From Nonomuraea turkmeniaca (GTDB lineage Bacteria > Actinomycetota > Actinomycetes > Streptosporangiales > Streptosporangiaceae), in contig NZ_VCKY01000016.1 of NCBI RefSeq assembly GCF_005889735.1, positions 1 through 64,000 of the forward strand: DNA of 64,000 bases, in the 5' to 3' direction. The notes beneath the pieces are model-generated. The model did not search any database. It saw only the letters and a program-made list of their open reading frames with translations, and was not told the origin of the DNA. This document shows positions 26,988 through 35,385 of the stretch, piece by piece. Position 1 is the first letter of the stretch; each line of letters begins with the position of its first letter. Made by a program: the position numbers and the translations under genes.

Positions 26988-27356
26988 TCAACCCGGCCGG
27001 TGACGGCTGTACTTCTCGTCCCAGCGCGGGACGTCGGGGTCGTCGTCCGGCGGCATCACGTACTGCGTGACCGGCCCCTTCCGCACCTGACCGACCCGAT
27101 CGGCCGGCACACACCAGCGCCACCGGCTCCACCGGCACGGCCCCACTGACACCATTACGGCGGTCCACAGCGCCGTCGTCCGCACTTCCACGGCGGCGGC
27201 GCCGACCCCGCCATGGCGGCCGGCATCCTCGCCTCCGCGACGCCGACCAGTGCCGGTGCCGGTCTGGGTGCCCACGTGCCGTCCGTCCACACGAACATCG
27301 AACGATGCCGGAATCTCCGGCACCGCCGGGTGACCGGCTTGCCGAATCCGAGTCAC
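26988..27356 (-). other. Open frame of doubtful status
   Basis: A 122-codon minus-strand frame. Only its end (GQVRKGPVTQYVMPPDDDPD then VPRWDEKYSRHRPG) looks like a protein; the first part is Gly/Arg-rich and resembles a shadow. It may be the tail of a lost gene. It overlaps the SDR stop at 27353 by a few bases. Confidence 0.25.
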
Positions 27357-28330
27357 TCCTCGCGACGGCGCATGTCGGGAAACACGGCCGCCAGGGTCGG
27401 GCTGTCGGGCCGGTACAGGTCCAGCGGGTCGGCACGCATCGCCGCGTCGAGCGCGTGGGCGTCATCACCGACCAGGATGCGCCACGTGCCAGTGCGTACG
27501 CCATCAAGGATGACGGTCGCGGCGTCGGCGGCCGACAGCGGCGCGGTGTCGCGAAACCACTCACCCATGCTCTTGACCGCAGCCCGAACCTCCTCATCAC
27601 TCAACCGGTCGGCGGGAACGCCCGCGGCGGCGGCGGCGAGCACGCGGGCGTCCGCGAGCTCCTCGGCGGTCATGTCGTCAGGCTCGGAGTGGCCGTGGAT
27701 CCGGCGGGAGTTGATCACGATCTCCGTGCCGACGTGCCCCGGCATCACCAGCGCGACCCGTACGTGCGGCGCGTTGATCCGCAGGTCCGTCAGCATCGCC
27801 TCGGAGAAGCCCTTCACGGCGAACTTGGCGGCACTGTACGCGCTCATCGGCAGACCGGGGCCGGCCGCCCAGAACCCGTTGACACTGCTGGTGTTGACCA
27901 GGCACCCCTCATCACTGGCGATCAGGAGCGGCATGAACGCACGCGTGCAGTTGTACACCCCGCCCCAGCAGACGCCGAACGTACGCTCCCACTCGGCTCG
28001 CGGACTGGTGACGAAGCTGCTGCCGCCGCCGATGCCGGCGTTGTTGAACAGCAGGTTGATGTGGCCGGTCCGGTGCCGCTCGACCACCTCGTCGCGGAAC
28101 CTCGTCACCTGAGCCTCGTCCGACACGTCGCAGTGGTGGGTGGTGACCCGCACATCGCCGCCGCCGGGTGCGGCTTTGGCGGCTCGCTCGGCGGTGACGG
28201 CCAGCCCGGCCTCGTCGACGTCGCACGCGGCGACCGAACAGCCTTCGGCGGCCAACTGAACGACCAGTTCGCGTCCCATCCCGGCGCCGCCTCCGGTGAC
28301 GACGGCCATCTTTCCCGTGAACGATCTCAT
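27353..28330 (-). CDS. Short-chain dehydrogenase/reductase (SDR)
   Basis: 325 residues, classical SDR with an extended C-terminus. The cofactor motif is TGGGAGMGREL near residues 12-22, and NNAGIGGG follows at about 96-103. The catalytic set is the Ser in NTSSVNGFW and YSAAK with the active Tyr and Lys at about 163-167. The last 80 residues (DRLSDEEVRAAVKSMGEWF and onward) are typical of actinobacterial SDRs acting on larger or hydrophobic alcohols. A complete gene in an otherwise eroded stretch, single transcription unit. Substrate not predictable. Confidence 0.92.
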   Translation of the reverse strand: MRSFTGKMAVVTGGGAGMGRELVVQLAAEGCSVAACDVDEAGLAVTAERAAKAAPGGGDVRVTTHHCDVSDEAQVTRFRDEVVERHRTGHINLLFNNAGIGGGSSFVTSPRAEWERTFGVCWGGVYNCTRAFMPLLIASDEGCLVNTSSVNGFWAAGPGLPMSAYSAAKFAVKGFSEAMLTDLRINAPHVRVALVMPGHVGTEIVINSRRIHGHSEPDDMTAEELADARVLAAAAAGVPADRLSDEEVRAAVKSMGEWFRDTAPLSAADAATVILDGVRTGTWRILVGDDAHALDAAMRADPLDLYRPDSPTLAAVFPDMRRREE

Positions 28331-28539
28331 CGCTCAGCCCCCTCCGTCGCTGACCACCCTCGCACGTACCGGGGCGGCCATCAACGCCTGGTCCACCTCA
28401 CAACAGCCGCCTCGTCGTCGCCCGGCACCGGCGAAACGCCGGCGGCTCCCCCGGCCGCCTGGCCGGCTCGGGCAACCATCGACTGCCGGCCGTCGAGGTC
28501 TGCGCGTTGGGCTGATGGACACACGTGGCAGGCTCCTCC

Positions 28540-28929
28540 CTATACTCCAGTCCTGACCGTTCGACCAGGCGGGCGCCCCTTCCGCGGAGAGATCCCATCA
28601 GCGGGAAATTTCCCGGTGATGTGCACAAGAATCCGGCACCGGCTGGCGCCCGGTTCGCGCGCCAGGTAGAAGATCCTGTCGCCCGCCAGCGTGAAGTCCG
28701 AGTACTGCGGGAGCGCGCCGCCAAGCTCGCGGGTCCGGGTCAGCAGCTCCTCCCGGCGGGGCAGGGTGTCCAGCTGCTCGCGGGCATGGCTGGCCTGGCC
28801 GTCGAGCCAGCGGTGGAACTCCTCGCCGTCCGCCTCCATCCACCGGTAGGCATCGTCGAGCGTGATGCCGTGGTGAACGTCGCGCACCACGTCCACTCGG
28901 GCGATCGGGGGGCCGCTGATGTCGCTCAT
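28540..28929 (-). pseudogene. Prolyl oligopeptidase, N-terminal fragment
   Basis: From ATG 28929 the text reads VVRDVHHGITLDDAYRWMEA, then WLDGQASHAREQLDTLPRRE and LAGDRIFYLAREPG. This is the standard start of the S9 propeller (the usual form is DDYHGxxVxDPYRWLED). After about 105 residues (RCRILVHITG, near 28620) the similarity ends and a stop follows. The remaining roughly 570 residues, with the Ser/Asp/His hydrolase domain, are missing. Confidence 0.7.
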
Positions 28930-29286
28930 CCGCATGATCATAGGCGACGCTTGCGAAGCCGGGTGAGCTGGTGGCGGTGACCGAGATCGCCGCCGTGCTG
29001 TCGCGCTCGGCTATGCGAGTCGATGATGCGGCAGCGGGTCATGCAGCTTGCCACATCGGACCGGCCTGGCCTGTGCCGCAGGTCGAGTGGCAGCAGGTGG
29101 GCCGTTACTGGTTGATCCCCTGGGACGACTGCCTGAAGAGCTATTTCACGGCGCGCGATTGCCCTGCTACCTGGGTCAACTCCGCTCGGGTGTACTTGGT
29201 GACAGCTTCCTTGACGACAGGCCGCCTAGGAAGCACCCGAAACCCTGCGTCTCCTGGTCTGACGGCCGTTGTGTTGGATGCTGAGA
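28930..29286. other. Intergenic stretch without a convincing gene
   Basis: A forward 108-codon frame from 28971 starts VAVTEIAAVLSRSAMRVDDA, faintly like the N-terminus of DUF222/HNH-endonuclease proteins, but the rest has no recognisable pattern. Probably gene debris. Confidence 0.3.
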
Positions 29287-29657
29287 TCAGATGTTGAACA
29301 TGGACAGGGGAGCGGTGCAGAGGCTCTGCTCAGCGCCGAACTCCTCGAACGTGCTGATGGGGCGGAAGCCAAGGCGGGCGGCGAGTTTCAGAGATCGCTT
29401 GTTCGCGGTCTGGGTCACGACCAAGACCGGCTGGTCGGGGAGTTCGTCAGCCGCAGCGCGCAACGCGGGCCGTTGCGGCCTCGAATGCGAACCCCGCGCC
29501 CCATGCACTGCGCCGCAGTACATAGGACAGTTCCAGTTTCTCGCCATCCTCGGTGACATGACGGGGGCGATCGGTCGGCCGGCGGTCGAGCACCAAGGTT
29601 CCGATAAGTCGGTTCGTCGTGTTGTCCGCGATGACATAAGCGCCGTGGACAGGGGCG
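29287..29657 (-). pseudogene. GNAT acetyltransferase fragment (RimJ/RimL-like), frameshifted
   Basis: Two minus frames combine: GAYVIADNTTNRLIGTLVLD and LELSYVLRRSAWGAGFAFEA (acetyl-CoA loop region), then after a small indel near 29475 ALRAAADELPDQPVLVVTQT, KLAARLGFRPIS, ending PLSMFNI at 29287. The N-terminal substrate-binding part is gone, cut at about 29657 by an oppositely oriented integrase fragment. Confidence 0.6.
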
Positions 29658-30050
29658 CAGGTGTATGCCGTGAGGCAGACTCTGCCGGCCCGGTTTCGCG
29701 CGATGGTGGACGCCGGTGCCGGGCTGGGCCTGCGCCAAGGGGAGATCCTGGGCTTGTCTCCCGATGATCTGGGCTGGCCACGTGACATCGTGACGATCCA
29801 GCGGCAGATCAAGGTATGGAAAGGCAGGCTCTACTTCGCCCCGCCGAAGGGCGGCAAGATGCGTCAGGCGCCCCTGCCGCAGAGCGTGAAGCACGCGTTG
29901 GCCACGCAGATGGAAGAGTTTGCGCCGGTCACGGTGACGCTGCCGTGGCAACGCCCCGACGGCGTGCCGCACACCACGCGGCTGTTCTTCAGCATGCCGG
30001 GTAACGCCTATGGCGGGGCGATCCACAAGGACAGGATCAATCACATCTGG
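29658..30050 (+). pseudogene. Tyrosine integrase fragment
   Basis: Forward text RFRAMVDAGAGLGLRQGEIL, IVTIQRQIKVWKGRLYFAPP and KGGKMRQAPLPQSVKHALA matches the middle of actinobacterial phage/ICE-type tyrosine recombinases. It includes the first catalytic Arg (LRQGE) and the Lys-containing beta hairpin. The N-terminal core-binding domain and the C-terminal HxxR...Tyr part are absent. It is wedged between two truncated GNAT genes that read the opposite way. Confidence 0.7.
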
Positions 30051-30335
30051 CATGCGGCCTCCAGGGCGTGCTCCATCAGCCCGCGTGCCGAGCCCCTGCC
30101 TGCCGTACCTGCTGGCGACCAGCATCATGCCGACGTCGGCCAGCGAGTCGCCGTAGCGGGTCACCACGACGCACCCGGCCAGGCCGTCACCGTCGGCCGC
30201 GTCGACAGCGTAGACCTCGCCCGTCTCGAACATCAGCCGCCATTTGGCCTCGTCGGTGGACCACTCGCGATCGCATTCGAGCCGCTGGCACAGGGGCAGT
30301 TCCTCGGGACCGAGAAGTCGAATATCACTCAAAGG
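30048..30335 (-). pseudogene. GNAT acetyltransferase, N-terminal fragment
   Basis: The minus strand reads LSDIRLLGPEELPLCQRLEC and EVYAVDAADGDGLAGCVVVT, then SLADVGMMLVASRYGRQGLG, the acetyl-CoA-binding motif A. A frame change gives TRLMEHALEA before the match is cut by the integrase fragment at about 30048. The C-terminal third is missing. It is a different GNAT subfamily from the fragment at 29287, so the two are not halves of one gene. Confidence 0.6.
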
Positions 30336-30524
30336 CGAGAACCTACTCTGTCGGCCACTCCGGCACAGCCCCGGAGGTCCTAGAAGACTCCCCCTCTCCC
30401 GCAGGCTCGCCTCACCGACTTGTCGGGGCGTCCGATGCCGCGTTCGACGAGGTTGGGTTGCTGCATCAGCAGCCACCAGCCGTACGGCCCCCATCGGGAA
30501 CTGCGGCGACGCCAGTGGGTCCCG

Positions 30525-30812
30525 TCACATACCAAAGGACCGGACGGCGCACCGCTGCTGATCACCGAACGCGTCAATGTCGACGACCCGGACCCCGGTG
30601 CTCACCGAGCCCAGTGCGATCGTGGCGCCCGCGGAGCAGCTGCTTGGCCGCTCGGCGGTCGTCACGAAACCGGCGAACTCCTCGAAGGTTCCGCGGACCT
30701 CGCCCATCAGATGGCGAACAGAGAACCCGATGACGCTATGCGCCGGGTCGATGGTCCAGATTCCCGCGGGAACCTCTTCGAGAGCGTCGATCGTCAGCGA
30801 TGCGGCAGTCAT
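30525..30812 (-). pseudogene. YceI-family protein, truncated
   Basis: From ATG 30812 it reads GIWTIDPAHSVIGFSVRHLM then GEVRGTFEEFAGFVTT, the classic start of YceI lipocalin-like polyisoprenoid-binding proteins. Around residue 75 the text (GVRVVDIDAFGDQQRC) loses the family pattern and stops at 95 residues, half the normal 180-200. Its ATG overlaps the stop of the DHFR-like gene (ATGA at 30809-30812), so it was the third gene of that operon. Confidence 0.65.
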
Positions 30813-31399
30813 GACTGTGCTCCTCCTCGATGGACTACGCGGTAGCGCAGATGTGTGGCGTCGCTACCTTCGAGTCTGCGCACAGGCTCCAGCTCGATGG
30901 GATCGAGTCCCGTGGCCTCGAACAGCCGACGGCCACTTCCCAGCAGTACGGGGACGAGGTGCAGCTCGAGTTCGTCGAGCTGATCGGCTGCCAGCAACGC
31001 CTGCGCCGCACCTGCGCCGTGCACCAGCACCGCACGGTCTTGCGCGGCTTCTCGGGCCTCGGCGGCACACACATTGACGTCGGTGTAGAACTTCGCGCTG
31101 CCAGGTGGCACATCACCCGCCTCGACGTGGTGGGTCAGCACGTGGATCGGCACGCCGTCGTGATGATCGCCCTGCCACCTACCCGCCAGCTCGAACGTGC
31201 GGCGCCCCGAGATCACGGCGCCGGTAGCCATAGCCTCGCGGTACACCTGCCCATCGACCCCAGCGGACATCCGCTCGTCAAGCCAGTTGAACAACCGCCC
31301 ACCCCCGCGTCCCAGCTCCTGGCCCTTGCGGTCGTCCGGCCCGGCGATGAAGCCATCGACGGACATGGCCATGTACAGACGGATCGGCGCGTCACCCAT
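30809..31399 (-). CDS. Dihydrofolate reductase-family (RibD C-terminal-like) protein
   Basis: 196 residues from ATG 31399, chosen because GGGAAGG lies 9 bases upstream. The opening IRLYMAMSVDGFIAGPDD, the middle VISGRRTFELAGRW and the motif AVLVHGAGAAQALL are hallmarks of the RibD_C/YwjB-type reductases widespread in actinobacteria. Expected to use NADPH; substrate unknown. The start lies inside the end of the VOC gene (31392) and the stop overlaps the YceI relic, so VOC, reductase and YceI form one tightly packed operon. Confidence 0.85.
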   Translation of the reverse strand: MGDAPIRLYMAMSVDGFIAGPDDRKGQELGRGGGRLFNWLDERMSAGVDGQVYREAMATGAVISGRRTFELAGRWQGDHHDGVPIHVLTHHVEAGDVPPGSAKFYTDVNVCAAEAREAAQDRAVLVHGAGAAQALLAADQLDELELHLVPVLLGSGRRLFEATGLDPIELEPVRRLEGSDATHLRYRVVHRGGAQS

Positions 31400-31820
31400 C
31401 GGAGTCATCCTTCCCATGCGGCCAATCGGCCGCGGTCATGCCGTCGGCGTGGCCAGGAGGCCACTGGACGAGCTCGATCCTGCGGCCGTCCGGGTCGGCG
31501 ACGAACGCCGTCTTCAAGCCGTCCTCGCTTTCCTGACCAGGGTCGACAGGCTCGATCCCATACGAGGCGAGGGCCTCCAGCGTGTCCGCCATCGACTCGA
31601 CCTTGACGACGAGGTGGCTCACATCGGTGCCGCGTACGACCGGCTTGGCGTCGTGAACGAGCTCGACGGTCACGAACTCGTCGTCAGGCAGCTTGAGCAT
31701 GGTGAGATGCCCGATCGGCGTCTCGGGCACGCACCCGACGACCCCGTAGCCGATAGCCTCATAGAACGCCAACGAACGCTCGAGGTCGGTCACCCGCAGC
31801 CCCATGTGCAATGTCCTCAT
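31392..31820 (-). CDS. VOC-family protein (glyoxalase I-like)
   Basis: 142 residues. Typical glyoxalase/VOC layout: MGLRVTDLERSLAFYEAIGY at the first beta-alpha-beta unit and LKTAFVADPDGRRIELVQWP at the last, with the metal-ligand positions (His of RTLHMGL, Glu of FVTVELVH, His of DVSHLVVK, Glu of RIELVQ) all present. This full set suggests a true lactoylglutathione-lyase-like enzyme, although actinobacteria would use another thiol. First gene of the operon with the DHFR-like reductase; divergent from the LuxR gene at 31909. Confidence 0.85.
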   Translation of the reverse strand: MRTLHMGLRVTDLERSLAFYEAIGYGVVGCVPETPIGHLTMLKLPDDEFVTVELVHDAKPVVRGTDVSHLVVKVESMADTLEALASYGIEPVDPGQESEDGLKTAFVADPDGRRIELVQWPPGHADGMTAADWPHGKDDSDG

Positions 31821-31908
31821 CGTGGCTCCTCCATTCCGTGCGACCAGCCTCTCGCGACCGCATTTTCGCGGCTATCCCACATTTCTGGGGGTCCGGCTAC
31901 GCTGAACC

Positions 31909-33018
31909 ATGGTCTACGGCCAGGCGATGCGTGAAAGGGTCCGCGACGATATCGGGCGGCTGGTTCACCGTGGGATGCCGGTGGAGGCCTACTGGCGTGC
32001 GGTGAGCGATGCCCTGGATGTTGCGGTGCCGTCCGAGGGTTCCTGCTTGATGACCATGGACCCGGCAACCATGCTGCCGACCGCAGAGTTCGTCGAGAAC
32101 GGGCTGCCCGCAGATTCGATCAGTCGGCTCGTCGAGATCGAGTTGCGCGAACCGGACTACACCAAGTGGGTCGACATGGCGCGCGCGGGCACGGCGGCGG
32201 CGAGCCTGAGCCACGTCACCGCAGGCGACCTCGACCTCAGTCGCCGTCAGCGAGAGGTCCGACGTCCTGGGGGCTATTCCGACGAGCTTCGGGTCGTCCT
32301 GTCCAGCAGCACCGGTACATGGGGCGCTCTCACCGTGTTCCGCGAGACGGACAGCCCGTACTTCTCGTTGTCTGAGGTACGGCTCCTTTCATCGCTGACC
32401 GGGTTGATCTCGGACGGGCTGCGCCGGGCTCTGCTGCTGGATGACGCATGTGCCGACCGCCCTGACACCGGAATGCTCGTGCTGGACCCCGACGACGGTG
32501 TCGACCTTGCCAATTGGGAGGCTGAGCAGTGGGTCGACGAACTCGGAGTCGGCGAACGAGCCGGCACCAGGCTGCCGCTCGTGATCCGCTCCGTCGCCAG
32601 CCAGGCGCGTGCCATCGCCGCCGGGGAACGGGTTGCCGACGTCGGGCTGGCTCGGGCGCGCGTGCGAACCCGAACGGGCCGTTGGGTGATCGTCCGCGGG
32701 TCATTGTTGGGTGAGGGTCCGCTGGCGCCAGTCGCTGTGTTGCTCGAAGCGGCCCGTCCTGCCGAGATGGCACCGTTGCTGGCTGACATGTACGGACTCA
32801 CCCAGCGAGAGAGACGGGTCACCGAACTCGTCGCGCAAGGACTACCGACCAGACAGATCGCCAACCAGCTTCACATGGCGACCTACACCGTTCAGGACCA
32901 CCTGAAGTCGATCTTCGCCAAGTCCGGCACCGGGTCCCGGGGTGACCTGGTCGCCCGCCTGTTCTTCGACCAGCGCACCACATCCCTGACCGCCCCATCG
33001 GCAACTGCGGACGATTAG
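31909..33018 (+). CDS. LuxR-family transcriptional regulator with GAF-like sensor
   Basis: 369 residues. The N-terminal ~170 residues (YWRAVSDALDVAVPSEGSCL, then GTWGALTVFRETDSPYFSLS) look like a GAF-type small-molecule sensor. A linker follows, and residues about 285-350 form a LuxR helix-turn-helix (GLTQRERRVTELVAQGLPTR then IANQLHMATYTVQDHLKSIF). The start is ATG 31909; ATG 31927 is possible. Divergent from the VOC-reductase operon 88 bp away, so it may control it. Confidence 0.88.
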   Translation: MVYGQAMRERVRDDIGRLVHRGMPVEAYWRAVSDALDVAVPSEGSCLMTMDPATMLPTAEFVENGLPADSISRLVEIELREPDYTKWVDMARAGTAAASLSHVTAGDLDLSRRQREVRRPGGYSDELRVVLSSSTGTWGALTVFRETDSPYFSLSEVRLLSSLTGLISDGLRRALLLDDACADRPDTGMLVLDPDDGVDLANWEAEQWVDELGVGERAGTRLPLVIRSVASQARAIAAGERVADVGLARARVRTRTGRWVIVRGSLLGEGPLAPVAVLLEAARPAEMAPLLADMYGLTQRERRVTELVAQGLPTRQIANQLHMATYTVQDHLKSIFAKSGTGSRGDLVARLFFDQRTTSLTAPSATADD

Positions 33019-33121
33019 CGCGACTTTGACGGTCGCGTAAATCGGCTCTGGCGCCAGCTCGATGAAGGCGTTTCTCAGTTCTTGGACGCTGTGGGTGCCG
33101 AAGATTCATCGCAGGTCGGCG

Positions 33122-33158
33122 TGGTAGGGCGGGTGGGACTTGAACCCACGACCCACGT
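33122..33158 (-). tRNA. 3' fragment of a tRNA gene (T arm and acceptor strand)
   Basis: On the minus strand GTGGG-TTCAAGT-CCCAC forms a perfect T stem-loop. It is followed by the acceptor 3' strand CCGCCCT, a discriminator A and an encoded CCA. The anticodon and 5' half are missing: transposase sequence begins at about 33158. The amino acid cannot be determined. tRNA 3' ends are favoured attachment sites for integrative elements, so this may be an old att site. Confidence 0.7.
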
Positions 33159-34108
33159 TCGTCCTCGCTGGGCTGCTCCACCGCCTGCCGATGGACCAGC
33201 TGCGGCGCCACATGTTGCTGCTGCGGCCGGAAACCATCCTGCGGTGGCATCGTGATCTACTGCGGCGCCGTCACGCCGCGGCCAGCGCATCACAGCGGCG
33301 TGGACGGCCGCGCACGGTCCGCTCCATCCGCGTCCTGGTGTTGCGCCTGGCGCGGGAGAACTCCTCGTGGGGCTACCGGCGTGTTCACGGCGAGTTGGCC
33401 GCGCTCGGTATCAAGGTCGCTGCCTCCACGGTCTGGGAGATCCTTAAGGACCAGGGGATCGATCCGTCTCCCGGTCGGGCGGCCACCACATGGGCCGAGT
33501 TCTTGCGCAGCCAGGCTGGCACGCTGCTGGCGTGTGACTTCTTCGAGGTGCGCACGCTGACCGGTGCACGGCTATAGGTGCTGGCGGTCATTGAGCACGC
33601 CACCCGCCGCGTTCGGATTCTCGGCGTGACCGCGCACCCTACAGGGCAGTGGGTCACCCAACTCGGCCGCAATCTCGTCATGGAGCTGCAGGAAGCCGGT
33701 GGCATGGCCAGGTTCCTGATACGTGACCGGGATGCCAAGTTCACCGCGGCCTTCGACGCTGTGCTGGTCGATGCTGGAATCCGCGTCGTCAGGAGCGGTG
33801 TCCGGGTACCGCGGATGAATTCGATTATGGAGCGGTGGATTCAGACCTGTCGTTGTGAGCTGCTGGATCGGACCTTGATCTGGAACCAGAAGCACCTTCT
33901 CCAGGCGCTGCGTGAATTCGAGACGTTCTACAACGAACATCGGCCACATCGAGCGCTCCAGCAGGCAGCTCCGCTTCGAGCGCTTCCTGATCCAAGCACA
34001 GAGATGTGGTGCCGGTCGGCCGAGACGGTGACCGAGCCCCAGCCTCCGTCGTCATGCCAGCCGCTGGAGGAGTGGGCAGCGGCCGGTGGAGTCTGTTCAG
34101 GTCGGTGA
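33140..34108 (+). pseudogene. IS transposase (rve/DDE), N-truncated with an in-frame TAG
   Basis: The forward frame begins inside the helix-turn-helix part (LAGLLHRLPMDQLRRHMLLL), then RENSSWGYRRVHGELAALGI and LLACDFFEVRTLTGARL. A TAG at 33575 follows where the family has Tyr (LYVLAVIEH). The frame continues with VLAVIEHATRR, LIRDRDAKFTAAFD and MNSIMERWIQTCR, giving the DDE set, and RPHRALQQAAPL. About 75 N-terminal residues present in the partner copy (34080-35134) are missing. The TAG is most simply a TAC-to-TAG change. Confidence 0.8.
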
Positions 34109-35134
34109 TTCGCTCGGGGTCTGTGATCGGGTCCGGGACGGGACGCAGCGGGGCGGCTTGGTTCAGGGCTTGGTGAGCTCGGTGCTGGTTGTAGAAGTGT
34201 TCGTACTCGCGCAGGGCGTGTCGAAGATGGCGTTCGTTCCATACGAGGCAGCGGTCGAGGAGCTCGCGGCGGCACGACTGCACCCACCGCTCCATGATCG
34301 AGTTCATGCGAGGCATCCGGATACCGGTGAGCACGGTCTGGATGCCGGCCTCGGCGAGGATCTCGTCCATGAGCGCGGGAAACTTCCCATTCCTGTCTCG
34401 GACCAGAAGGCGCGCCCGGCAGCCCGCATCGTCCAGATCCATCACCAGATTCCTGATCGCCTGGATGACTCAGTCGGCGGTCGGGTGAGCGGTGGTGCCC
34501 AACACGCGGACGCGCCTACCGGCGTGCTCGATGACGGCCAGGATGTACTGACGCTGCCCGTTCAAGGTGACGGTCTCGACGAAATCGCAGGCTAGCAGGG
34601 CGTCGGCTTGGGAGCGCAGGAAGTCGGCCCACGTGGTGGAGGCCCGCTCGGGCGCCGGGTCAAGGCCTGCCTGTTTGAGGATCTCCCAGATCGTGGACGG
34701 TGCGACCTTGATGCCGAGCGTGGTGAGCTCACCATGCACCCGCCGATAGCCCCAGCCGGGGTTCTCTCGTACCAGGCGCAGGATGAGGGCGCGGACGGTG
34801 GGCGGGCGCCCATGCCGCTTCGGCCGTGCCGGCAGGTACGGGCGTGACGCTGCTTCATCAGATCGCGGTGCCATCGCAGGACGGTGTCCGGGCGGACGAG
34901 GAGCCGCAGCCGGTGCAGGACCTCGCGGGGCAGCGATGTCAGGAGGGCGGCGAGAAAGGCCCGGTCATCCGGGGTGAATCTCACCCGGGTGTCGGCGCCG
35001 AGTCGCCGTTCAAGGACGGTGATCTGGTGGCGCAGGGCGAGAAACTCCACGTCCTTGTCCCGATCGCCCATCGGCAGCAACCGCAGCGCGGCGAACGTGT
35101 TCGTGACGGTCAGGTAGGCCAGGCGAAGGAGCAC
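34080..35134 (-). pseudogene. Second copy of the same IS transposase, frameshift plus TGA
   Basis: From ATG 35134: LAYLTVTNTFAALRLLPMGD, FLALRHQITVLERRLGADT, VRPDTVLRWHRDLMKQRH. It changes frame near 34835 to RPPTVRALILRLVRENPGWG and LLACDFVETVTLNGQRQYIL. It meets an in-frame TGA at 34470 (TAD-stop-VIQAIRN, expected Trp) and continues VRDRNGKFPALMDEILAEAG, MNSIMERWVQSCR, VPDPITDPERITDLN. This copy has the complete N-terminus. It lies tail to tail with the copy at 33140; both are inactive as written. Confidence 0.8.
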
Positions 35135-35247
35135 GGCCGTTCATCATGCCGCACTTGGTTCTGTCTCCTGGGTGGCCGGAGCTCGCGTACGCCACGCGAA
35201 GCCCTCACATGGTCATGACCTGGGAGGATGTGATTTATCGGCAGGCG

Positions 35248-35385
35248 CAGTGTTAACTCACGCCAGTGCAGTGGGGCTCCTGCGCCAGCATGAGCTAGAT
35301 CGCGCGCCAGTGCAGTATGTCTCCTAAGCCAACGCGAGTCAGGTCGCGCGCCAGCGCAGTAGGTCTCCTGCGCTGATGAGCCGGC
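35248..35385. repeat. Degenerate 44-bp tandem repeat, three units, at the end of the minus-strand gene
   Basis: Three copies of a unit containing TCTCCTGCGC/TAAG and CCAGYGCAGT are spaced exactly 44 bp (GGCTCCT or GTCTCCT cores at 35275, 35319, 35363). The right-hand copy encodes the last residues (SAGDLLRWRAT) of the 35339-37117 gene; the other two follow the stop codon. The period is not a multiple of three, so extra copies are not read in frame. Confidence 0.75.

Noticed and set aside
33575-33577. TAG in the IS transposase as programmed read-through or recoding
   Set aside because: The second copy of the family has a normal codon here, both copies carry other damage, and no recoding signal is visible. 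A point mutation is simpler.
34470-34472. TGA in the second IS copy as selenocysteine
   Set aside because: The position is Trp in the family, there is no SECIS-like hairpin, and a frameshift elsewhere already kills the gene.
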